Assembly (NCBI GenBank): GCA_016873475.1
Contig: VGXI01000011.1
Coordinates: forward strand, 1-33,506
Source: a bacterium
Lineage (GTDB): Bacteria; Krumholzibacteriota; Krumholzibacteriia; JACNKJ01
Reading direction: 5' to 3'
Length of the DNA: 33,506 nucleotides
The translations under genes and the position numbers were made by a program. Shown piece after piece: positions 9,206 to 16,101 of this stretch (positions within the stretch are counted from its first letter, which is position 1; each line of letters opens with the position of its first letter). A model generated the notes under the pieces. The model had not been told where the DNA came from. It did no database searches and saw only the letters and a program-made list of their open reading frames with translations.

Positions 9206-10265
9206 TGGCGCGATCTGCCTCGCTGTTCTGAGCCTGTCCTTCGGCACGGCCGGGGCGGCGCCGGCCGACAGCAGCGCGAAGGCGAAGCCGGGACAGGTGC
9301 AGGAGATCATCGTCGACGACTCGGGCATCATCGTCAGGGAAGGAGAGAGCGAGTACAGCATCCCGGCCGAGGCGGGCGAGGAGCGGTTGCGCGTGCGGGT
9401 GGACACGCAGGACCACCGCGACAAGCATAGCTACGCGGACGACGACGAGCAGGTCAGCTTCGGGCGCGATGTCAGCGTCGAGAGCGACGAGATCGTTCAC
9501 AACGACCTGGTCATCCTCTTCGGGGATCTCGAAGTCTACGGCGAGGTCGTGGGCAACGTCGTCGTCATCATGGGCGACGTCTACGTCCGGGAGGATGCGC
9601 TCATCACCGGCGACGTCCTCGTCGTCGGCGGAGAAGTCGAGCGGGACGAGGGCGCGCGCATCGTCGGCGAGGTGACCCGCACGAGCAGCCACCTCGGCGG
9701 TCTGTTCCAGAATGGCTGGGAGGCCGCGGACTTCCGCTTCGTCGACCGGGACCGCTTCACCGCCGGCGACGCCGTGCTCAAGCTGCTCGAGTTCCTGGTC
9801 CTTGCCCTGGCGGGCAGCCTCCTCCTGGCCACGCGCCTGCCCCGCTTCACGGCCGGTGTGCGCTACCGGCCCTGGCGCAGCCTGCTCATCGGCTTCCTCA
9901 GCTCGCTCGCCATCCTGCTGCTGGCGATTCCGGCCGTGCTCGTGCTCATCCTGCTGCTGCTGACGATCGTCGCCATTCCGGTCGTGGTGCTCGCCATCCT
10001 GGCCCTGGTGGGGCTCGGCTTCGCCGCCTGGCTAATCCCACTCTACGCGTTCTCTCGCTACACCTTCGAAATCCGCGGCATGAACCGGTATCTGGCGGTG
10101 GCGATCTGGGCTGGCATCTTCTGGCTCTTCCACATGTTCGGCCATCTCGGCGGCCCTGTGAAGGGGCTCGTGCTGTTCGTCGAGATCGTCGCCTGGTGCC
10201 TCGGGCTCGGGGCCCTGGTGATCACGCGCCTGGGCTCGCGGCACTTGCTCGCCGATCCCTCCTGA
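9177..10265 (+). CDS. Secreted, membrane-anchored bactofilin-like (polymer-forming) protein
   Basis: 362 residues. An N-terminal signal peptide (1-28) and an acidic linker are followed by a bactofilin-like beta-helical stretch (about 93-166) with six-residue rungs such as VHNDLVILFGDLEVYGEVVGN and GDVLVVGGEV. Four to five hydrophobic helices follow (about 202-218, 235-290 and 305-350). Classical bactofilins are cytoplasmic scaffolds without membrane helices; here the signal peptide suggests the beta-helix faces the periplasm. ATG 9177 has GGGGAG nine bases upstream and overlaps the anti-sigma gene by 29 bases, so it belongs to the same operon. The exact role is unknown; a structural or sensing partner of the envelope module is an inference. 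Confidence 0.75.
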   Translation: MCSAIHRIASGAICLAVLSLSFGTAGAAPADSSAKAKPGQVQEIIVDDSGIIVREGESEYSIPAEAGEERLRVRVDTQDHRDKHSYADDDEQVSFGRDVSVESDEIVHNDLVILFGDLEVYGEVVGNVVVIMGDVYVREDALITGDVLVVGGEVERDEGARIVGEVTRTSSHLGGLFQNGWEAADFRFVDRDRFTAGDAVLKLLEFLVLALAGSLLLATRLPRFTAGVRYRPWRSLLIGFLSSLAILLLAIPAVLVLILLLLTIVAIPVVVLAILALVGLGFAAWLIPLYAFSRYTFEIRGMNRYLAVAIWAGIFWLFHMFGHLGGPVKGLVLFVEIVAWCLGLGALVITRLGSRHLLADPS

Positions 10266-10271
10266 TTCCGC

Positions 10272-10301
10272 TGGTCACGACGCAGGGATCCTCGCTAGCT
10301 T
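10272..10301 (+). promoter_or_regulatory. Candidate promoter giving a leaderless Omp85 transcript
   Basis: TGGTCA (10272-10277), 18 bases, TAGCTT (10296-10301). The usual start point seven bases on falls at 10308, exactly the first base of the GTG start codon. No ribosome binding site precedes that codon. Confidence 0.45.
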
Positions 10302-10307
10302 CCCCGA

Positions 10308-11738
10308 GTGCACCCTCGTTCCCGCACTCGCCGTCGGCCGCCTCGGTCGGCGCCCAGCCTGGGCGCCCTGCGTCCCACGCTGCTCCTGGTCGTGGCACTG
10401 TTCGCCGCCCTGCTGCCCACGCCGGTGGCGGCTCGCGATCACAAGCTCAAGCTCCCGGGCGCGGACTTCCGCCCGGCCGATGTGGCGCACCTGCGTGGCT
10501 GGCCCCTGAGCGAGATCGTGCTCGAGGGCAACCGGCGCACCCGCGACGAGGCGGTCTTGCGAGAGCTCTTCCTCCAGCCCGGCGACGCCTTCGACCCTGA
10601 GCTCCTCTACCGCGACCTCCACTTCCTCGAGGGTCTGAGCATCTTCGCCGCGGTCGGCGTCGCCGTGGCGCCGGACGGGGGCGCCGTCCGCGTGACCTAC
10701 TTCCTCATGGAGCGCGGCGACACCCGCTGGGGGCTCGTCTATCCGGTGGCGGACTACCGAGCCGGCGACCTTCGGCTCGGCGCCGTCTACCGGCATCGCA
10801 GCCTGTTCGGGGGGCGCGAGAACCTCTGGCTGGAGTACTCGGCGGGCTGGGAAGAACGGGCCCGCGTCAGCCTGGGCCGGCCCTGGCTGCGCAGCTACCC
10901 CATCGACCACCGCCTGGAGTACCGGCTCGTCGACCGGGACGATGGCGACGAACTGCACACGGAGCGCGTGGGGGTCAGCTTCGGGCTCTCCCTCAGCCGC
11001 CGTCGACCGCTCGAGCATCGCTTCCTGCTCAGCTTCGCCTGGGGCGAGCGTTCCTTTCTCGCGACGCCAGCCGGCGCGGCGGCTCGCGAGCGCGGGCGGC
11101 AGTACGAGCAATTCAGTTCGATCGGCTGCGGATACTCCCGTGACACCCGCGACAGCTTCCTGCGCCCGCAGCGGGGGGCGCAGTTCGAGCTGAGCGGCAT
11201 CCTCTACGATCCCACGCTCGGCAGCTCGGTCTACCTGCGCCAGGTCCAGCTCTTTGCGACGCGCTACCGGAGCCTGCCGCGCGGTTGGGTCGCTGTGCTC
11301 GCGGTGGAGAGCCTGAGCCGCTGGGGCGGACTCTTCTACAAGGGAGTCTCCTCGCTCGGCGGCCTCGACTCGGTCCGCGGGTACGGCGGCGGCAGCATCG
11401 ACGGTTGGGTCGGCGCCGGGACGGCGCTGGGCCCGCGCGGGCGCAACCACCTGCTGCTCCAGGGCGAGCTCCGCCACGACCTGCTACCGCGCTTCGCCGT
11501 CGACCTGCCGATCCTGGGGGTCGTGGACATCCAGCTCGAGTCGGCGCTCTTCGCAGATGCCGGCTTCCTCTGGAGCCGAGACCGCTTTCTCCTGCCCCAG
11601 GCCACCCGGGCGCGCGTGCACGGCGTGGGAACCGGCCTGCGGGCCTACACGCCCGTCGGGGACGTCCTGCGCCTGGAGTTCGCCGTCGGGGAATCGGGAC
11701 ACTACGAGCTCCACCTGGGCAGCGGCATTCGCTTCTAG
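10308..11738 (+). CDS. Omp85-family outer membrane protein with one POTRA domain
   Basis: 476 residues. A basic N-terminus and hydrophobic signal segment (about 22-42) lead to a single POTRA-like domain (about 66-135: LSEIVLEGNRRTRDEAVLREL to the FAAVGVAV strand). The rest (140-476) is alternating beta strands of a D15/BamA-type barrel, ending in an aromatic residue (GSGIRF), as outer membrane barrels do. The Omp85 barrel loop motif VRGY is present (LDSVRGYGGGS). With one POTRA domain it is not BamA itself; TamA-like, patatin-associated or other surface-antigen subfamilies are possible. It follows the envelope-stress operon by 42 bases but may have its own promoter. The GTG start lacks a Shine-Dalgarno sequence. 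Confidence 0.85.
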   Translation: MHPRSRTRRRPPRSAPSLGALRPTLLLVVALFAALLPTPVAARDHKLKLPGADFRPADVAHLRGWPLSEIVLEGNRRTRDEAVLRELFLQPGDAFDPELLYRDLHFLEGLSIFAAVGVAVAPDGGAVRVTYFLMERGDTRWGLVYPVADYRAGDLRLGAVYRHRSLFGGRENLWLEYSAGWEERARVSLGRPWLRSYPIDHRLEYRLVDRDDGDELHTERVGVSFGLSLSRRRPLEHRFLLSFAWGERSFLATPAGAAARERGRQYEQFSSIGCGYSRDTRDSFLRPQRGAQFELSGILYDPTLGSSVYLRQVQLFATRYRSLPRGWVAVLAVESLSRWGGLFYKGVSSLGGLDSVRGYGGGSIDGWVGAGTALGPRGRNHLLLQGELRHDLLPRFAVDLPILGVVDIQLESALFADAGFLWSRDRFLLPQATRARVHGVGTGLRAYTPVGDVLRLEFAVGESGHYELHLGSGIRF

Positions 11739-12083
11739 TGATGCTGGGAGGTGGGGGAGATCCCCCAATCGGCCTGGCTGGCGGTTCGGCGGCGCAAGAT
11801 GTTCTCTCGTATAATCTTACCTGCTCCGCCCCCACCGCGAAGGGGGCCAGATGACCCAGCCCGGCCCGGCCGGGGGGGCCGGAAGCTGCACCCGGCCCGC
11901 GAATCCGACCCTCCCCCCGCCGCCCAGCCGCGGCCGCCGGGCTTCCGGCCGCCTGTGCAGGCTCGGCTTGCGGGGGAGGGGGCCGCGCGAGGGATCCCCG
12001 GCCGGCGACCGGTGCCCAGCCCTCGCCCGGGCGGGGAACGCCGGTTGCGGAACCCAGTGTGGACGCCTGAGCAGGAGCCGCAG
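11739..12083 (+). promoter_or_regulatory. Gene-free 345 bases: TATAAT box and a long G+C-rich leader
   Basis: The stretch starts with a small hairpin after the Omp85 gene (TGGGGG-AGAT-CCCCCA, 11752-11767; no T-tract). A perfect -10 TATAAT lies at 11810-11815 with a weak -35 (TTCGGC, 11785-11790, 19-base spacer). Transcription from about 11822 would give a leader of roughly 260 bases, very rich in runs of G and C, before the metallopeptidase gene at 12084. Open frames through it have no recognisable protein signature. I see no known riboswitch consensus. Confidence 0.4.
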
Positions 12084-13160
12084 ATGCGCCAATTGACCCC
12101 CCAGATCCAGAGCCAGCCTGCCAGCAGCCGGACCTCCCGCCGGCTCCGCGCCTCGGCGCTCCTGCTCCTGGCGTCCAGCCTCGTCGCGCTGGCCGCGCCG
12201 CTCGCCGCCCAGGAGACCGTCTCGCTGAGCCTGGCCGGTGGCAGCGTCGTCCGCATCTACTCGGCGGACTACGTGCTGGCCAGGTGGGTGCGTTCTCTCG
12301 GCGAGCGCCTCTGGCTCGAGATCCCCGGCTATGGCAGCGCCGAGCTGCTGGTCCCGGGCAGCGCCACCGGCGCCGCCGCCTACTATCCGCACTCGGTCCC
12401 GGATGTCCGGGCGGCCCTGGCGGCCGTCGCGCATCCGGCGCTTCCGGAGAGCCTGAGCGTCTACTGCCTGCCCTACCCCCGCGCGGGCCTGACGAGCAGC
12501 TCCACGGCCGGCCGGCGCATCTTCCTCAGCCCGGGCATCCTGCCCTTCGCGCCGGAAGTCACGCACATGGTGGCGACCCACGAACTCGGGCACGTCGTGC
12601 ACAACTGCCACCTGCCCGACAGCGACCTCGCCGGCTGGGCGGCCTACCGGGGCCTCCGGAGCATCACCGATCTCAGCGTCTACTGCGAGGATGCCCAGCA
12701 CCGCAATCGACCGCACGAGATCTTCGCCGAGGACTTTCGCTTCCTCTTCGGCGGCGTCCTGGCCAACTACAGCGGCACCATCGAGAATGGCGCCCTGCCC
12801 CTGCCGGATGCGGTTCCCGGTCTCTTCAGCTTCTTGCTCGCGCTCGGCCAAGGCCAGGCCCTGGCGCCCGCGGCCGGCGAACTGGTGGCGAGCAACTACC
12901 CGAATCCTTTCAATCCGCAGACCCGGCTGACGGTCGAAGCCGCGCGCGGGTTCCTCGGCGCGCCGCTCAGCGTCGAGGTCTTCGATGCCGCCGGCCGCCT
13001 CGTGCGCCGGCTTCACGCTGGTGCCCTCGAACGCACGCGCCTGGAGCTGCAGTGGGACGGCTGCAACGAGCGCGGGGTCGCCCTCCCTACGGGCGTCTAC
13101 TTCGCGCGCGTCCGCCTGGGTGCGCAGCAACTGAGTCACAAGATGCTCCTGATCGGCTGA
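12084..13160 (+). CDS. Secreted zinc metallopeptidase-like protein with C-terminal FlgD/Ig-like sorting domain
   Basis: 358 residues. A signal peptide (hydrophobic core about 23-40, AAPLAAQ) precedes a domain with the zinc motif HELGH (His166, Glu167, His170). A third ligand could be Glu216 in HEIFAEDF, as in lethal-factor-like (ATLF) peptidases, or His176, which is at metzincin spacing although the usual Gly is His173. The C-terminus (about 268-358) begins NYPNPFNPQT and has the FlgD-like fold seen on exported proteins of the FCB group (ending in TGVYFARVRLG). ATG 12084 has AGGAG six bases upstream. The substrate is unknown. The gene is monocistronic, followed by a strong terminator. Confidence 0.8.
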   Translation: MRQLTPQIQSQPASSRTSRRLRASALLLLASSLVALAAPLAAQETVSLSLAGGSVVRIYSADYVLARWVRSLGERLWLEIPGYGSAELLVPGSATGAAAYYPHSVPDVRAALAAVAHPALPESLSVYCLPYPRAGLTSSSTAGRRIFLSPGILPFAPEVTHMVATHELGHVVHNCHLPDSDLAGWAAYRGLRSITDLSVYCEDAQHRNRPHEIFAEDFRFLFGGVLANYSGTIENGALPLPDAVPGLFSFLLALGQGQALAPAAGELVASNYPNPFNPQTRLTVEAARGFLGAPLSVEVFDAAGRLVRRLHAGALERTRLELQWDGCNERGVALPTGVYFARVRLGAQQLSHKMLLIG

Positions 13161-13183
13161 TTCCTCCTCACCTGGTCCCCCCG

Positions 13184-13222
13184 CCGCGGCGCCGTTCCCC
13201 CCGACGGCGCCGCGGTCCTTTT
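13184..13222 (+). terminator. Intrinsic terminator after the metallopeptidase gene
   Basis: A perfect 12-base stem (CCGCGGCGCCGT at 13184-13195 with ACGGCGCCGCGG at 13204-13215), eight-base loop, followed by TCCTTTT (13216-13222). It separates the metallopeptidase gene from ispH. Confidence 0.8.
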
Positions 13223-13252
13223 CGGAGCGCACGCTCTCTTGGCGCCCCTGCG

Positions 13253-13281
13253 TTGACAGGGGCCCGGGGCGCGTCTAGCTT
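13253..13281 (+). promoter_or_regulatory. Promoter of ispH
   Basis: A perfect -35 TTGACA (13253-13258), a 17-base spacer and TAGCTT (13276-13281). The predicted start at about 13288 leaves a short leader containing the GGAGG site of ispH (13294-13298). It is the clearest housekeeping promoter in the window. Confidence 0.7.
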
Positions 13282-13304
13282 CAGGCCAGCCCCGGAGGTC
13301 GCCC

Positions 13305-14156
13305 GTGCCCCGCCAGATCATCGTCGCTCGCAGCGCGGGCCAGTGCTTCGGCGTCAAGCGCGCCTTCAACGTCGCGATGGAGGCGGCCCGGAGCGAGGAC
13401 GCGGTGGTGATGCTGGGCGACATCGTGCACAACGAGCACGTCGTCAAGCGGATCGACGAGGCAGGCGTCAAGGTGGTCCGCGCGATCGAGCAGGCCGGCG
13501 CGAGCGGCACGCTGCTCGTGCGCGCCCATGGCGCCGCGCCCGAGGTCTACGCGCAGGCGCAGGCGCAGGGGCTCAAGATCCTCGACGCCACCTGCCCGCT
13601 GGTCCACGAGATCCACCAGGTGGCGCGCGAGATGGAGGGCGAGGGCTACCAGCTCATCGTCATCGGCGACCACGGGCACGACGAAGTGGTGGGCATCACG
13701 GGGCAGGTCAAGGACGCCATCGTCCTCGCCGGTCCCGACGAGGTCGCCCGGCGTGTTCCGGACCGCCTGCGCAAGGTCGGCGTCGTCGTGCAGTCCACGC
13801 AGAACATCGAGAACGTGCAGCGGATCCTCGTCGAGCTGCTGCCCCGTGTGCGCGAGCTGCGCTACGTGGACACCATCTGCGGCCCGACCAAGACCCACCA
13901 GCGCGACATCCGCGACCTGCCGGGCCGCTGTGACGTGATGGTCATCGTCGGCTCGTTCACGAGCGCCAACACCTGCCGCCTGACCGAGATCTCCCGCAGC
14001 ACGAACCCCCGCAGCCATCAGGTGGAGGACGCTTCCGGCCTCGATCCGGTCTGGTTCGTGGGCGCCGAGACGGTCGGCGTCAGTGCCGGCGCCTCGACGC
14101 CCGACTGGATCATCGACGAGGTCGTCAGGGCGCTCGAGGCGATGCCGGAGGGCTAG
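13305..14156 (+). CDS. ispH: 4-hydroxy-3-methylbut-2-enyl diphosphate reductase (IspH/LytB)
   Basis: 283 residues. It performs the last step of the MEP isoprenoid pathway, reducing HMBPP to IPP and DMAPP with a [4Fe-4S] cluster. Cluster ligands are Cys14 (GQCFGVKRA), Cys97 (DATCP) and Cys192 (TICGPT). Substrate residues His42, His75 and His125 and the proton-relay Glu127 (HGHDEVVG) are present, and Ser264 is kept (AGASTPDW). The usual Ser-Ser-Asn diphosphate clamp reads Ser220-Ala221-Asn222. The GTG at 13305 has GGAGG six bases upstream. It is monocistronic, with its own promoter, and unrelated in function to its neighbours. Confidence 0.96.
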   Translation: MPRQIIVARSAGQCFGVKRAFNVAMEAARSEDAVVMLGDIVHNEHVVKRIDEAGVKVVRAIEQAGASGTLLVRAHGAAPEVYAQAQAQGLKILDATCPLVHEIHQVAREMEGEGYQLIVIGDHGHDEVVGITGQVKDAIVLAGPDEVARRVPDRLRKVGVVVQSTQNIENVQRILVELLPRVRELRYVDTICGPTKTHQRDIRDLPGRCDVMVIVGSFTSANTCRLTEISRSTNPRSHQVEDASGLDPVWFVGAETVGVSAGASTPDWIIDEVVRALEAMPEG

Positions 14157-14173
14157 GGCCGGACAGCCGGCGC

Positions 14174-14203
14174 TTGGCCGTATCTTCGCGTTCATGCTAT
14201 ACT
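14174..14203 (+). promoter_or_regulatory. Promoter of the M14-S8 peptidase operon
   Basis: TTGGCC (14174-14179), 18 bases, TATACT (14198-14203). The start near 14210 gives a leader of about 55 bases. Confidence 0.5.
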
Positions 14204-14264
14204 TCAGTCCGTCGCCGGTGGGCGCCGGCGCCCGCGGATTCCGCATGCCCTCAGCAGAGGATGG

Positions 14265-16079
14265 ATGACGATGGGTCCGAGCCTCCTGCGCCGCGCCGCG
14301 GCGAACGGCCTCTCTCTCTGCCTGCTCCTCGCGGCGGGGGCCAGCCTGGCCGCGCCGCCGATCCCCACGGACGAACAGGGGCTGCCGGCCTGGGTGCCGG
14401 CCGTCTGGGTCGACTTCCCGGTCGAACTCACCCTGGCGGACGCCGACGCCGTCTCCGCCCTGCTCGACGCGGCGCCGATCGCGGCCTTCCAGCGCGAGGA
14501 CCTGCGTCCGGCGGCGCGCACCCCGTTCACGCGCGCCCTGCGCCTGCGCACGCGTGTCACCGAGACCGAGTTCGCTGCCCTCGAGGCCGCCGGTTACCAG
14601 CCCTTGCGCGTACCCGATCTGGAGCGCGCCCTGCAGACGGCGATCGAGGCTCGCTGGGCGGAACAGGCAGCCCGCGGCGGCGAGGCGCTCCGCGTCGGCG
14701 AGCGCGGCGTCTACCATACCTACGCCCAGCTCGGGCAGATCCTGCTCGACACCCAGACCGCGTATCCCGCGATCGCCAAGCGGGGCAGCCTCGGCACCTC
14801 GGTGCAGGGCCGCGAGCTGTGGACGCTCACGATCAGCGACAACGTGAACGGCGCCGAGGAAGCCGAGCCCGAGGTGCGCATCTCGGCGAACATCCACGGC
14901 AACGAGAAGATCGGCATGGAGCTGAGCCTCTACCTCATCGGCTACTTGACGGCGAACTACGGCCTCCCCGGCCACGAGGACGTCACCAACCTCGTCGACA
15001 ACTACCATCTGCTCTTCCTGCCTCTCCACAACCCGGACGGGCACGTCGCCAACACGCGCTCGAACGCGAACGGCGTCGATCTCAACCGCAACTACCCCGT
15101 GCCGGACGGCACGATCGGCGGCGACGGCACCTGGACAGAGCAGATCGAGACGCAGCGCATGAAGGCCTGGGGCTTCGCCACCCACTGCGTGATCAGCCAG
15201 GACGGCCACAGCGGAGCGCTGGTGGTGAACTACCCCTGGGACTACACCTACACGCTGGCACCGGACAACGACGCCCTCATCGCGCTGGCCGAGGAGTACA
15301 GCTACTACAACCAGCCGATGTGGAACGGCGACTTCTACCACGGCATCACCAACGGCGCGCAGTGGTACGTCACCAAGGGCAGTCTCCAAGATTGGGCCTA
15401 CCACGAGACCGGCAGCCTGCACCAGATCGTCGAGTTCAGCGACAGCTATGCGCCGCCGGCCGCCCAGCTCGACGCCTACTGGAACGACAACCGCGAGAGC
15501 TTCATGCACTGGATCAAGGCCGCGCGCTACGGCGTCGGCGGCCGTGTCACCGACGCCGGCACGGGCGCGCCGCTGGCGGCGACGGTCACGGTGATCGGCA
15601 TCGACAAGTCCGTCGCGACCGATCCGGACCTGGGCGACTACTACAAGCTGCTCGACACCGGCACCTACACGCTACGCTTCGAGGCGCCCGGCTACGTGAC
15701 GCAGACGATCGCCGGGGTCGGCACGACCTGGGGTACGCCCACCGTACTCGACGTCGCGCTCCTCGACGCGACGACTGACGCGCCGGTGCTTCCGCTGGCG
15801 GGGCTGCGCTTCGAGGGCAGCTTCCCCAATCCCTTCAATCCGACGACCACGCTGCGCTACCGGCTCCCGACCGACGCCGCAGTGAGCTTGGAGATCCTCG
15901 ACGCGCGCGGCCGCCGGGTGCGCAGCCTGCTCGAGAGCACGAGCCAGACGGCCGGCGCCCACGAGCTGCTCTGGAATGGACGGGACGAAGCGGGCCAGCC
16001 GCTGCCCAGCGGGCTCTATCAGGCCCGCTTGCGCGCGGGGGGGGAGGAGGCCGGGCTCAAGTTGCTGCTGCTGAAATAG
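14265..16079 (+). CDS. Secreted M14-family zinc carboxypeptidase with C-terminal FlgD-like domain
   Basis: 604 residues. Signal peptide (about 1-30), a propeptide-like region (30-145), the M14 catalytic domain (about 148-415), a carboxypeptidase regulatory-like beta domain (about 424-510) and a FlgD/Ig-like sorting domain (about 515-604, FPNPFNPTTT). Zinc ligands are His211 and Glu214 (NIHGNEKIG) and His315 (GHSGALVVN). Arg275 in LNRNYP would hold the substrate carboxylate and Glu390 (QIVEFSD) is the catalytic base, so the enzyme looks active. It should remove C-terminal residues from peptides outside the cell. AGAGG (14256-14260) suits ATG 14265 (spacing 4) or ATG 14271 (spacing 10). The S8 gene follows by 22 bases, so they are probably one operon. 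Confidence 0.92.
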   Translation: MTMGPSLLRRAAANGLSLCLLLAAGASLAAPPIPTDEQGLPAWVPAVWVDFPVELTLADADAVSALLDAAPIAAFQREDLRPAARTPFTRALRLRTRVTETEFAALEAAGYQPLRVPDLERALQTAIEARWAEQAARGGEALRVGERGVYHTYAQLGQILLDTQTAYPAIAKRGSLGTSVQGRELWTLTISDNVNGAEEAEPEVRISANIHGNEKIGMELSLYLIGYLTANYGLPGHEDVTNLVDNYHLLFLPLHNPDGHVANTRSNANGVDLNRNYPVPDGTIGGDGTWTEQIETQRMKAWGFATHCVISQDGHSGALVVNYPWDYTYTLAPDNDALIALAEEYSYYNQPMWNGDFYHGITNGAQWYVTKGSLQDWAYHETGSLHQIVEFSDSYAPPAAQLDAYWNDNRESFMHWIKAARYGVGGRVTDAGTGAPLAATVTVIGIDKSVATDPDLGDYYKLLDTGTYTLRFEAPGYVTQTIAGVGTTWGTPTVLDVALLDATTDAPVLPLAGLRFEGSFPNPFNPTTTLRYRLPTDAAVSLEILDARGRRVRSLLESTSQTAGAHELLWNGRDEAGQPLPSGLYQARLRAGGEEAGLKLLLLK

Positions 16080-16101
16080 ACCGCCACCGAAAGGACGGAG
16101 G

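Noticed and set aside
11851-12096. 81-codon open frame in the leader of the metallopeptidase gene
   Set aside because: Pro/Gly/Arg low complexity imposed by base composition, no ribosome site, no homology signal.
14175-14190. Sigma54-like GG-N10-GC before the M14 gene
   Set aside because: Only the GG/GC spacing and TGGC match; the rest departs from consensus and a good sigma70-type promoter overlaps it.
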